This document shows positions 19,531 through 28,330 of a stretch of 64,000 nt of DNA, one piece after another. This stretch comes from DASQZK01 sp963764345 (GTDB lineage: Bacteria; Bacteroidota; Bacteroidia; Bacteroidales; GCA-2748055). Position numbers and translations under genes: made by a program. The stretch is from assembly GCA_963764345.1 (NCBI GenBank), contig CAVXSF010000031.1, positions 62,001-126,000 on the forward strand, given 5' to 3'. Below the pieces are notes generated by a model, which was not told where the DNA came from, did not search any database, and saw only the letters and a program-made list of their open reading frames with translations. How positions within the stretch are numbered: position 1 is the stretch's first letter; every line of letters starts with the position of its first letter.

Positions 19531-21258
19531 TCACTCCATCCCCAAATGTTTTTTTATCCAGACATATTTCATGACATGCCATTTAGGGTTTATGCCGTGT
19601 CCCGACCAGGGAAATATCACGTATTCCTTTGGCACTTTAAGCTGGTTGTAAGCCGCAAAGTTAATATGCGGCGGACAGGTGACATCCATCAGTCCGGCGC
19701 CCATGTATACGGGAGCCTTAATCCAGGGTGCCAGATTTTTGATGTCGATGTAACTCAGGGTATGATAGATTTCGTCCCAGCTGATTTCAGGATGGGCTTC
19801 TTTATAGGTGAAAAATTCATTGGCCGGCCAGGCTGCCACTTTGAAATAATCCCTGAAGTCGGAAAGGAATGGTACATGGGGTACACAAAGGGCAATGCGG
19901 TTGTTGTCGAGGGCTGCCGTGGCAAAGCTGAGAGCACCACCCTGGCTGCCTCCCTCGACCACGACTCGGGTTGTATCCACTTCGGGACGGCTGAACAGGA
20001 AGTCGACTGCCCGCAGGCAATCCATATATGCGCCACGGTAGATATAACATTCCGCATCGTTGAGATGATCCTGGAGATATCCGGGAAATCCGGGATTGAC
20101 ATCATCGCGGCTGTTCCCATGACCACGTATATTCAGGGCAAAGACGGCCATGTCGTTTCCCGGGTAAGCCCAGTCCAGCGTCTGGTTGGAACTGTAACCC
20201 TGGACATGAAGAATGGCCGGATAAACCCCTCCCTTCCTGGGTTTCCCGTACCAACCCCTGATCAATACGTTTCCAAGTGATCTCATCTCAACGAGATATA
20301 CCGCCCGTTCCGGGGTGCTCATGCTGTCCTCATAAATCATTTTGAACTGCGGTTCAACAGCCGCCAGTTCTTTCTTTGCCCTTCTCCAGTAATCGTCGAA
20401 GTCAGCCGGGCGGTCGAGCGGTGAAACGATCTCTTCGGGATCCTTCCCGAAACGGAAAGTGTATTTTGTATTATCCACATCGCTTTTAAAGAGTACATTC
20501 ACTTCGTAAAATCCGGGTGCCAGGTCTTCCAGAATGAGATTATCAGTGAAGGATTTCTTCTTTTTCAGCGTAAGATTTATCGTTTTGGTCATGATGGAAT
20601 CATGGAAATCGTTTGTGACCCTGTATTCCACAGTCCCTTCAAGTTTGTCGGGGTAATCATTGGCATACACCACCGGTATCACCACGGATTTTACATGTGT
20701 AAAAATATGGTCCTCCACCGGCATCCGGGTTTCGATATGGAAAAGGTCATTGAGGCCTTTCACTCTCAGACTTACCTTTCCGCCATAAATGCCTCCATTG
20801 CCCTTATCATCGTAAACCTTAACCGCAATAAGGTTTTTACCGCCCCAGTTTACTTCTTTAGCCGGGATTTCAACCTTGGCCGGCTCACTGTATGCGGTTT
20901 TATATGAGGGGGGGAATTGCCCGTTGGCTAACACTTTTTTTCCGTTCCAGAAAATCACGCCCGCATCATCCAACATGCCGATGTTGAGTATCAAGCCACC
21001 ATCCTTTTCAGCTTCTTTTTTCAGGCTGGCCGGGATAACAACCGTCTTCCTGTACCAGGCAAAACCGTCGTAGGTATTGTAGCCCTGGAATTCCCATACG
21101 GTTCCTGCTTCAATGGGAGACCAGTTGCTGTCGTTATATGAAAGTCCGGACCATTCCGGGGAGTCGCCGGTTTTAAATTTCCAGTTCGTATCCAGAAGGT
21201 TCTGGGAAAATAATGACAAGGGATAAATTACAGCCAGAAGAAGGATTAATTTTTTCAT
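19531..21258 (-). CDS. Acetyl xylan esterase-like (CE7-type) hydrolase with N-terminal beta-sandwich
   Basis: Exported serine esterase likely to deacetylate oligosaccharides. The 575-aa protein has a signal peptide (PLSLFSQ), then a jelly-roll domain (about 20-170) with GH2-like elements such as NDSNWSPIEAGTVWEFQGY and WYRKTVVIP. A linker beta region follows, then the alpha/beta-hydrolase domain (about 285-575). The catalytic triad is readable: S438 in VVEGGSQGGA, D525 in GAGLMDVTCPP and H554 in FPWSGHGINP. GGSQGG and the RGHG/GYSSN oxyanion region are hallmarks of the CE7/AXE1 family. The N-terminal sandwich is an addition relative to the roughly 320-aa Bacillus enzymes. It is divergent from the radical SAM gene with 140 bp between starts. 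Confidence 0.88.
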   Translation of the reverse strand: MKKLILLLAVIYPLSLFSQNLLDTNWKFKTGDSPEWSGLSYNDSNWSPIEAGTVWEFQGYNTYDGFAWYRKTVVIPASLKKEAEKDGGLILNIGMLDDAGVIFWNGKKVLANGQFPPSYKTAYSEPAKVEIPAKEVNWGGKNLIAVKVYDDKGNGGIYGGKVSLRVKGLNDLFHIETRMPVEDHIFTHVKSVVIPVVYANDYPDKLEGTVEYRVTNDFHDSIMTKTINLTLKKKKSFTDNLILEDLAPGFYEVNVLFKSDVDNTKYTFRFGKDPEEIVSPLDRPADFDDYWRRAKKELAAVEPQFKMIYEDSMSTPERAVYLVEMRSLGNVLIRGWYGKPRKGGVYPAILHVQGYSSNQTLDWAYPGNDMAVFALNIRGHGNSRDDVNPGFPGYLQDHLNDAECYIYRGAYMDCLRAVDFLFSRPEVDTTRVVVEGGSQGGALSFATAALDNNRIALCVPHVPFLSDFRDYFKVAAWPANEFFTYKEAHPEISWDEIYHTLSYIDIKNLAPWIKAPVYMGAGLMDVTCPPHINFAAYNQLKVPKEYVIFPWSGHGINPKWHVMKYVWIKKHLGME

Positions 21259-21344
21259 AACATAGATTTTTTTCGGTTACTAAAATAACGCAATCATGCT
21301 GATAAAAAAAGGTGATGGACTGATTTTGGTGATTAAAATGCACA

Positions 21345-21352
21345 TATATTTG
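21345..21352 (+). promoter_or_regulatory. Candidate Bacteroidota promoter before the radical SAM gene
   Basis: TATATTTG fits the TAnnTTTG -7 consensus, with TTTTGG at 21324-21329 as a possible -33 element about 16 bp upstream (slightly short). It is 47 bp before the start codon at 21399. Confidence 0.45.
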
Positions 21353-21398
21353 CGGACGATCTGAAGTTCTTAAATGTTTTTTAGCAATTGGGTATGAA

Positions 21399-22752
21399 AT
21401 GATGAACAGGCAGTCTGTAATTCTGTCCAACCGGATGGAATATGGTGAAGGGTATCGCCGGATCAGGTTTGTCGGGAAAGAGGAAGCGGAGAAATTCACA
21501 ACGTTGCGTTCAAATCTTCTGAATGTTGCGGGTGAAGGAATATCTACCTGTGCGGGCAATTCCAAGATGCATACCGGTCAGCTCTCCCCGGGTTGCCGGT
21601 TGTGCGTGGAAGGGAAGTGGTCGTGTTTGTTTATCAATAACCTTTGTAACGCTCATTGCTTTTATTGTCCTTCTTCACAGGAAGATCTTTCACTTCCTTC
21701 AACCAATAACCTTGTCTTCAAAAAGCCGGATGATTACGTTGCTTACGTCTCTGAATTCGGTTTCAGGGGTGTGAGTTTCAGCGGAGGAGAACCTCTGCTG
21801 TCTTTCGACCGGACCATTGAATATCTCAGGGCTGTTCGGAAGCATTCCGGAAGCGACATCCATCTCTGGCTCTATACAAACGGTTCCCTGCTTACGCCTG
21901 AAAAAGTCAGAGTCCTTGCCGCCGAGGGACTGGACGAGATCAGATTCGACCTGTCCGCATATGGATACAGCTTCGACAAACTCAGACTTGCTGCCGGTAA
22001 AATTCCGGTGGTTACCGTCGAGATTCCTGCCGTCCCCGAAGATATCGACCTGCTAAAACAAAAGACAAGGGAGATGGCGGAGGAAGGGGTGGATTATCTG
22101 AATCTGCACCAGCTGAGGTTAACCGGTTACAATTTCGAAAAGCTGACAAAAAGATCCTATACATTCCTGCATGGAGCGAAAGTTTCCGTCCTTGAATCGG
22201 AGCTCGCCGCGCTTGAACTTCTGAAGCATGTCATTCAGGAGGGCATTCAGCTGCCGGTGAACTACTGCTCCTTTGTATATAAAAACCGTTACCAGGCGCT
22301 GGCTGGAAGGAAGAGGTACATTCCGTATATGACAGAGCTCTGGGAACAGGCCGTCGACAGCGGATATCTTCGATCCCTTTCCCTGCCGCGGGGCCTTCCG
22401 GATATAACCTCATCTCCCGGATTCCGGAACAGGATCATTGATGCCGGTGATAAAAATTATATTCCTGATCCGTCACTCCTTGAAGAGCTGAGCGCCGGAG
22501 CATACAGTTATCACTATCCTACTCAAAGGTTACGCTGCAGGCATCCCTGAGCTATTATTATCCTTACAGGGAAATGAGGCTGACATCGGGAATGAAGATT
22601 TACCTTGAGAAAGTTCCTGTCTTCAGTCAGAACTTTGCAAATCAAAAGAGATTTTCAGATTTCCTCCTGGGAAAAGGTTCCGGAAAATCAATACCCGGCA
22701 TGGCAGCCGGCGAGTTTGAAAAGATTCCTTTTGGTCTGGCTCCCTATTTTTA
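21399..22752 (+). CDS. Radical SAM protein with extra cysteine cluster, frameshifted near the C-terminus
   Basis: Uses a [4Fe-4S] cluster and S-adenosylmethionine to start radical chemistry. The cluster motif is CNAHCFYC (C83, C87, C90; CxxxCxxC). It is preceded by four further cysteines at 51, 66, 69 and 76 (CAGNSKMHTG, SPGCRLC) that might bind another metal site. The TIM-barrel follows: GVSFSGGEPLLSFDR is the GGE SAM-binding motif, then LWLYTNGSLL and LDEIRFDLSAYG. The frame ends at 22550 in RLRCRHP. Dropping into another frame at the CAAAG around 22525 gives KVTLQASLSYYYPYREMRL, then IYLEKVPVFSQ, to a stop at 22752, which looks like the genuine tail. The corrected product is about 450 aa. 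The substrate is unknown and no peptide precursor gene is visible nearby. Two ATG codons (21399, 21402) are equally possible starts. Confidence 0.85.
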
Positions 22753-22904
22753 GGACCGGGAAGTGCCGGTTTGCCGTCAACAAACAGGGTGGGTTTACCC
22801 AGAAATTGCTTTACTTCGGCTGTTTTTGGACTCTGCGGATAAATACATTCTGAGAGCAGCACCAGGAGGAATACGATCGTTAATTTCATCTTCATTGCAA
22901 TCAC
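22740..22904 (-). pseudogene. N-terminal stub of an exported hydrolase
   Basis: Reading left from 22904: a signal peptide (KLTIVFLLVLLSECIYPQ), then a start resembling beta-galactosidase-like glycoside hydrolases (LGKPTLFVDGKPALP). The similarity ends at about 22757, where the sequence becomes the antisense of the radical SAM 3' end. About 50 residues survive, so the gene body has been lost. The family call rests on a short stretch and is tentative. Confidence 0.45.
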
Positions 22905-22992
22905 CGTTCAGACAGTAATTAATAGATTTAAAAGACTTAATATTATTGCTCGTTTATACAACAGGTTCTGATTCTTAACGGCTCGCGGCAAG

Positions 22993-25374
22993 TCACAGAG
23001 TGATGATGTTATCCTTCAGCCCTTCAGCGCTGAAATGAAGTTTTATCCGGCCCGGTTTACCCGTTTTTTTCACGATAAAAAGGCATTTGCCATATCTGAC
23101 TTCCCTCTCAGGAATCGAATAGAGGGTGTGGTCGGCCATATCCCCATTGTCGGCTCCCAAAAAGCTGACGGGCCCTTCTGTTTGGAGATTTACCCTGACC
23201 TTGTTGGTAGGGCAGGCAATCCCGCGAGCGTCGGTCACAGTTATATCACACATGATGATTCTTTGTCTTCCGTCAGGTGATACCGGTTCCTGTGTAACCA
23301 CTTTCAGCCGGGCGGGCCTGCTTGCAGTCTGAAGGCTGTCTTCAGCAACCACTTTATTGTTTATATATGCCCGGGCGGTAAGCGTCCCTGCGAAGAAGCG
23401 TACCGGCAGGATGATGACGCCACCCGGATAGTCTGCCTTCTTTTTTTTCCCGTGTGAATGGCCGTTGAGAAGGATCTCTGTCTCAGGAGCATTGGTGAAC
23501 ACGACCACCTGGAGGGAGTCCTGACTTCCGCCATTAAAATTCCAGTCTGACGCCAGTGGAGGCCCGTACCAGATTTTCTGCCAGCTTGTGAAATTATTCA
23601 TTGAATCGGCGAGAGAGGCGTCAAGGACCGTCAGCTTAACAAACGGTTTGTCGGCGTAAAGGCTTTTAGTGAAATAGCCATATGGCTTGACCTCCCCGCA
23701 TGTGTTGATGAAACCTGTTCTGATCCCTTTGTCGGGCCAGCCACGAGACTCGCCCAGGTAATCGATACCGGCCCATATAAACTGTCCGGCATCGGCAGGG
23801 GAGAGCATAAACCACGTATTCTTCGAGAAATCAAGGTTATGGTAATCATCCACACGACCTTCCTGGTAGACTTTGGTTTCTGATCCCAGGAAGACCTTCC
23901 CCGGATAGGTTTGTTTTAATGTCTTGAACTGTTCAACCTGGTAATTATAAGCTACTACATTCAGGTGATCGATGTACCGGGAAGGGAATTCGCCACCGGG
24001 GTGAAGGGCGCATGTTATTTCGCGTGTGGTATCGAACATGCTTACCTGGTCCTTTAAAAGTTGAAGGATCTCCACTCCGCGGTCGGGATTATTAAGCTGC
24101 TCCGTGGTTTCGTTTCCGACACTCCACAGCACCACCGAAGGATGATTGCGGTCTCTTTTTACAAAATCACCCAGATCTTTCCGGAACGTCTGCATGAATG
24201 GAGCCCTGTTTCCGTGATATCCTTCCCATTCCGTTTCCCATTTGTCATACATTTCATCGATCACCACAAAACCCATTTCGTCACACATTTGGAGAACATC
24301 CGGGGCGTAAGGATTGTGACTGAGACGGATTGCGTTCACTCCGCAATCCTTTAAGGTCCTTAGCCTTGATTTCATGACTTCCGGATAATAGGCAGAACCC
24401 AGGCAGCCAAGGTCGTGATGCAGACATACCCCTTTCATCATGAGTTTTTTACCGTTCAGTACAAATCCGCTGTCTGGCAAAAATTCTGCATCTCTTACCC
24501 CAAACCGGGTGATATAGGTATCCAGGATGGTATTGTCCGGAGTGAGAATATCGGTCACAGCCTCGTAGAGGGCCGGATGTTCTGGGCTCCACAAATCCGG
24601 CCGGTCGATGGTGAAGACCTGATCAATGTCCGATTTTAAGCCTGTCTCAAGCACTCCCGAGTTGACAACCATCACTTTCCGACCTCCGGGATCATAAATA
24701 TGACTGATGATCTTGATACTCTGCTTCTGACCTGTATGGTTCTGAAGGGATGAAGTCATGATCATTTCAACTTTCCCGGGTGAAAATGACAAATTTCTGA
24801 TAAAGGTACCCCATGGACCGATGTGTACCGGATTTACGGCCAGAAGCCTGACATCCCTGTAAATACCCGAACCACTGTACCAACGGTCAACGGGCATTCC
24901 GGAATTATCCACCCTGACTGCCAGCACGTTTTTCCTGCCCGGCGTTACCAGGGAGGTGATGTCATAATAGCTGCTTTCATAGCCATAAGATCTCTGACCA
25001 GCCTTTTTCCCGTTCACCCAGATCTCTCCGTTTTCATAGATGCCATCAAAAAACAGGTAAATGGTCTTGCCTGCATAGTCATGGGGAATATCCAAAACCT
25101 TCCGGTACCAGCCTGTTCCACCTTTAAAATATCCGCCGGCTGTTCCGGAAGGATTATCTTCCTTCACAACACTTTCGATGGAAAAATCATGCGGCAGATC
25201 GAGCACTCTCCAGCCCGAATCGTCAAAGCCTGCTAATTCCGCTCCTTCAGCATCCCCGGGATGAAATTTCCAGTTCTGATCCAGATCCTTCTCCTGGCGG
25301 TAATCATGGTGATTAAGGCAGGAAGTAAACAGTAAGGGCAAAAAAAGCAAGAGGTGAAATGGCTTAAATTTCAT
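22993..25374 (-). CDS. GH2 family beta-galactosidase-like glycoside hydrolase
   Basis: Lipoprotein exo-glycosidase (lipobox LLFTSC, C19), most probably a beta-galactosidase; other GH2 activities such as beta-glucuronidase are less likely but possible. The 793-aa protein has the sugar-binding jelly roll (about 30-185, with GTGWYRKVLDIP and IYENGEIWVNGKKAG), an Ig-like domain, and the catalytic barrel. N421-E422 in VVLWSVGNET is the acid/base, and E499 in FLGSETKVY is the predicted nucleophile. KGVCLHHDLGCLG and RLSHNPYAPDVL are also classical. The C-terminal part after about 600 resembles DUF4982 and a Big-like domain. It is shorter than E. coli LacZ because it lacks the large C-terminal domain 5. 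It is transcribed leftward alone; both flanks are non-coding or remnant sequence. Confidence 0.93.
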   Translation of the reverse strand: MKFKPFHLLLFLPLLFTSCLNHHDYRQEKDLDQNWKFHPGDAEGAELAGFDDSGWRVLDLPHDFSIESVVKEDNPSGTAGGYFKGGTGWYRKVLDIPHDYAGKTIYLFFDGIYENGEIWVNGKKAGQRSYGYESSYYDITSLVTPGRKNVLAVRVDNSGMPVDRWYSGSGIYRDVRLLAVNPVHIGPWGTFIRNLSFSPGKVEMIMTSSLQNHTGQKQSIKIISHIYDPGGRKVMVVNSGVLETGLKSDIDQVFTIDRPDLWSPEHPALYEAVTDILTPDNTILDTYITRFGVRDAEFLPDSGFVLNGKKLMMKGVCLHHDLGCLGSAYYPEVMKSRLRTLKDCGVNAIRLSHNPYAPDVLQMCDEMGFVVIDEMYDKWETEWEGYHGNRAPFMQTFRKDLGDFVKRDRNHPSVVLWSVGNETTEQLNNPDRGVEILQLLKDQVSMFDTTREITCALHPGGEFPSRYIDHLNVVAYNYQVEQFKTLKQTYPGKVFLGSETKVYQEGRVDDYHNLDFSKNTWFMLSPADAGQFIWAGIDYLGESRGWPDKGIRTGFINTCGEVKPYGYFTKSLYADKPFVKLTVLDASLADSMNNFTSWQKIWYGPPLASDWNFNGGSQDSLQVVVFTNAPETEILLNGHSHGKKKKADYPGGVIILPVRFFAGTLTARAYINNKVVAEDSLQTASRPARLKVVTQEPVSPDGRQRIIMCDITVTDARGIACPTNKVRVNLQTEGPVSFLGADNGDMADHTLYSIPEREVRYGKCLFIVKKTGKPGRIKLHFSAEGLKDNIITL

Positions 25375-25572
25375 ATTTCAGAATGTTTTAAACTGACATA
25401 ATAGCTCAAATAAGTCATGGTGAATATTTTCAAACAAAATGGTATAACAAAATGCCGGCAGGATGCGGATGTCAAATGCATGCTTGATGCCGCAGGAGAT
25501 GGAGAACGGAAAGGAATTTGTTTTTCATCAAAGCATTCAAAAAATGAGCTGTGTAAAACAAGCCGGTTTTAA

Positions 25573-26538
25573 TCAGTGTCCGATAAAGTCGGTGATGGCT
25601 TTTATCAGTTCGGGCATCACCGGTAAATCCGCGTTACTGTAGGTCTTTATATTTTCAATTCTGTCTTCAGGAGCTTTCTTAAGAATATGATTCATGCCGT
25701 CGATGAATACCAGCTTAGCCTTCGGATCTCCGGCTTTCAGGTTCTGTGCTTCCTGTTTTGATACCTGGATATCTGTTGTTCCCTGAATGATAAGAACTTT
25801 GGTTTTTAGTTTTGATATTTCTATGGCCGGATCATATTTGAGCCATGACCTGATAAAGGGTTGTACCGATGGACGGAAAACACTTTGAAGATAAGGATTG
25901 ATATGCTTTACTTCAAACCCGGCCTTAAGGCTGTCAACAATAATGGCTGTCTCCTGTCCGAGAGAGGGCGACTGTGCCGAGATCTGGTTTACCAGGATGG
26001 CGCCAATGGGCTCGCCGGCTCCCGCCAGTGAAATAAAACCGTTTACCTTAACCTTTTCCGCCACCAGCATGCCAATCAGTGATCCCTGGCTGTGCCCCAG
26101 GATGTAAAATTTACCGAATCGACCGTCCTTTTCGAGGTATTCCATGCATTTTTGTGCATCACTGACGAAATCATCAAAGACCAGGTCCTGTTCAGTGAAC
26201 TTATTCTGGTTTTCAGGTATCACTCTTTTATCATAACGGAGTGATGCAATCCCTTTATGCCCCAGGTCCTCTGCCAGGAATTTTAAGGAGTTGTTGGTCA
26301 TCACCGGATTATTTCCGTTCATATCCGTTGGCCCTGACCCTGCAATGATGAGCACAACCGGCGGTTTTTTAATACCGGCGGGCATAACCAGGTTGGCATT
26401 AAGCCTGATACTGTCATTCATGATGACTAAATCCTGCGAGGAGATGGATGTTGAATCCTGAGAAAAAAGATTTTCAACAGGGAGGAAAAGACACGTGAAA
26501 AGCAGGCTGAATATACTCATACGAAACCCTTTTTTCAT
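25573..26538 (-). CDS. Alpha/beta hydrolase, S33-like serine hydrolase
   Basis: Exported hydrolase with the alpha/beta fold. The 321-aa protein starts with a signal peptide ending near ENLFSQ. The strand-turn motif IIAGSGPTDMNGNNP resembles the HGxG oxyanion region. The nucleophile is S150 in ILGHSQGSLIG. The acid is probably in IQGTTDIQVS and the histidine in DGMNHILKKAP. This matches the Bacteroidota family annotated as alpha/beta hydrolase or serine aminopeptidase S33; whether it is an esterase or peptidase is not decidable. It is divergent from the small membrane protein at 26940, with about 400 bp between. Confidence 0.88.
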   Translation of the reverse strand: MKKGFRMSIFSLLFTCLFLPVENLFSQDSTSISSQDLVIMNDSIRLNANLVMPAGIKKPPVVLIIAGSGPTDMNGNNPVMTNNSLKFLAEDLGHKGIASLRYDKRVIPENQNKFTEQDLVFDDFVSDAQKCMEYLEKDGRFGKFYILGHSQGSLIGMLVAEKVKVNGFISLAGAGEPIGAILVNQISAQSPSLGQETAIIVDSLKAGFEVKHINPYLQSVFRPSVQPFIRSWLKYDPAIEISKLKTKVLIIQGTTDIQVSKQEAQNLKAGDPKAKLVFIDGMNHILKKAPEDRIENIKTYSNADLPVMPELIKAITDFIGH

Positions 26539-26939
26539 GGTATAAGAATTTTTAGATTATATGGCAAGATACATGAAAAAAACTGAAGTCTGAAGCGCCG
26601 TTCAGCAAAAAATCGTCTTGCAGTTCTGACATATATCTTCAGAATTCCAAACGTTAACCCACTGCCTGCCGGTAAAGTTTTATCGCTGTTTATAGAAAAG
26701 CATCGACGGACTTTCCCTCTAAGGAGTGCCTCAGTGGAAGACGGTGCACCCCGTAATTTGCTGTAAATTACGAAAAAATGACTGCCGGGGTGGGAAATGG
26801 CAGACTAAAATTTTACTTTTGAGCGTTCTTACCGATAGAATTGGTTTCCGCTGCGGGTACAATTTTCCCCAATGATTTTTAGCGGAATCTGCAATCCGGG
26901 GTGAAGTGAGAATTGTGGCTTTTAAAATTAATTGTGAAC
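26539..26939. other. Divergent intergenic region
   Basis: About 400 bp between two divergent genes. No structure beyond presumed promoters; small frames on the minus strand look like chance. Confidence 0.3.
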
Positions 26940-27386
26940 ATGACAGAAAATACAAATTCAAATCCCGGCAATCGGAATCCCGGACCGGTCGGACTTTTCC
27001 GTGACAGGAATATTACAACTAATCCTTCTGACCCCGTACTTTATTCGCGTTTTTCCATCCGTTTTTTCGCAATATTTTGTTCCACTTTTCTGGGTGGCAT
27101 TCTAATGGCCATCAATTTATACCGGCTAAATCGGAAAATGGAGCTTTCCCTCGTCTTGCTGTTCTCCTTCCTCTTTACGTTGGGAGGGGGTCTGCTTTTT
27201 ACGAATTACGGACCGAAATTTGCCAACATTCTCATCATATTCAACCTGGTCGGGTCGCTGATCCTCGAAGAACTCTACTGGAACCGGGTTATCGGCAGGC
27301 AATTTAAATACAGGCGGCGACAAATATGGCCTGTTGTTCTGGCTGTATTTTTGTTTGCCATTCCGATACTCCTTACAGCAATGTGA
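26940..27386 (+). CDS. Small multi-pass membrane protein of unknown function
   Basis: About 148 aa from ATG 26940; an upstream in-frame ATG at 26913 adds nine residues but leaves a less natural start. A hydrophilic Asn/Pro-rich N-terminus (about 40 aa) precedes four likely membrane helices: FAIFCSTFLGGILMAIN, LVLLFSFLFTLGGGLLF, ILIIFNLVGSLILEEL and WPVVLAVFLFAIPILL. I do not recognise the family. It stands alone, followed by an unusual inverted repeat at 27619-27695. Confidence 0.7.
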   Translation: MTENTNSNPGNRNPGPVGLFRDRNITTNPSDPVLYSRFSIRFFAIFCSTFLGGILMAINLYRLNRKMELSLVLLFSFLFTLGGGLLFTNYGPKFANILIIFNLVGSLILEELYWNRVIGRQFKYRRRQIWPVVLAVFLFAIPILLTAM

Positions 27387-27618
27387 TCTGTGTATTTTTA
27401 TGTTTATTCAGGGACTTCTTTAATGCTTTTCCGCCTGTTCACCAATTTTCACCCCTTCAAAGATCAACATTTATTCCTTTTCATCCTGCAGCGAAAGGTT
27501 GAGATACCGACTCAAAAAAATTCTGTAGAGCCCTTTAAAGATATCAGACTCTTAAACTACGATAGATGTCATTTATCCGGAGAGTCAGGAATGATCCCGG
27601 TAGCGGCGAGTAAATAAT

Positions 27619-27695
27619 GAAACCGCAAGATGCATAAGCAGGGGTATAATCGGTTACTTATAAGGGCCTAAGGCCCCAATGCATCTTGCGGTTTC
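27619..27695. repeat. Long perfect inverted repeat (17-bp arms) with nested palindrome
   Basis: GAAACCGCAAGATGCAT (27619-27635) is the exact reverse complement of ATGCATCTTGCGGTTTC (27679-27695), with 43 nt between. The loop contains GGGCCTAAGGCCC (27664-27676), itself a perfect palindrome. There is no T tract, so a simple terminator is unlikely. Possibilities are a small MITE-like element, a recombination or protein-binding site, or a structured RNA. Confidence 0.6.
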
Positions 27696-27832
27696 GAATT
27701 GCATTAATCAATAAGTTTAGTAGTAACGCTATGCTTGCGGATTTGTTCTCGGTATCGGCAATTTTATCTGTCCGTTTCGGATATCTTTTCTGGTCTGATG
27801 ATTTCCCTCTGTTATCCCTGATGTTATAAGAC

Positions 27833-27868
27833 AAAACCTTAAGACCCGAAATTCAGCCTTAAGGTTTT
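27833..27868 (-). terminator. Bidirectional terminator-like hairpin closing the GH78/GH20 locus
   Basis: AAAACCTTAAG (27833-27843) pairs perfectly with CTTAAGGTTTT (27858-27868) over 11 bp with a 14-nt loop. The A/T ends of the stem give a U-rich 3' side on either strand. It sits about 50 bp beyond the sulfatase pseudogene stop, the last element of the minus-strand operon that begins with SusC at 40.4 kb. Confidence 0.65.
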
Positions 27869-27917
27869 CATCTATTCATCGTTATGGTATCAATTTCCTG
27901 AGAAACCCAGTAAGAAT

Positions 27918-28312
27918 TTACTGATGCACTTTAGCCTTATGGTAGTAATCTTCTTGAGGAGGATAATCCAGTTTACGGTTCCTCCAGGGGATCATGGAGG
28001 TTCCTTCAGCCTTTGTAGTTTGAACAGCCGTTTTGTATGCATCCAGATTCATATATCCTGTATTACCCAGGTCGAATGGATAAGGAAGGCTGGCAATGTA
28101 CCATTGAAGCTCTGCTTTCATCTCTGCCAGCTTTTCCTTATAGTCTGGATTGTAAGCCAGATTGACCTGTTCCCAGGGGCCAGATCATCGGCCATGATAA
28201 GAAGAATATTCGGTTCACCGGTATTTAGCTCCTGGCTGGCAAGCCGGCAGCCCGTTAGGGCTGTCATTCCCGCGAATGCACACAATGCCAGCTTCACTGT
28301 GGGTGTATCCAT
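27918..28312 (-). pseudogene. Sulfatase pseudogene with a large internal deletion
   Basis: The N-terminus (from 28312) is a lipoprotein signal (GMTALTGCRLA) followed by the sulfatase start EPNILLIMADDL. Immediately afterwards, in another frame, comes a typical sulfatase C-terminus: PWEQVNLAYNPDYKEKLAEM, then LQWYIASLPYPFDLGNTGY, ending at 27918. About 350-400 codons including the formylglycine site and most metal ligands are missing. The junction is near 28170-28185. It follows the GH20 gene by 18 bp, so it was the last gene of this operon. The deletion with frame change means no functional enzyme; this cannot be a sequencing slip. Confidence 0.85.
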
Positions 28313-28330
28313 AAAATAGATCCGTAGTAA

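Larger units (their letters stand above)
27387..27917. other. Intergenic region with two hairpins
   Basis: About 530 bp without a convincing gene; a 75-codon frame at 27390-27617 has no protein-like features. It contains the inverted repeat at 27619-27695 and the terminator hairpin at 27833-27868, annotated separately. Confidence 0.4.

Noticed and set aside
26731..26961. A 76-codon minus-strand frame upstream of the small membrane protein
   Set aside because: It overlaps the start of a better-supported gene and shows no domain features.
27390..27617. A 75-codon + strand frame after the small membrane protein
   Set aside because: No homology-like motifs, no promoter or ribosome-binding hint; chance frame in AT-rich DNA.
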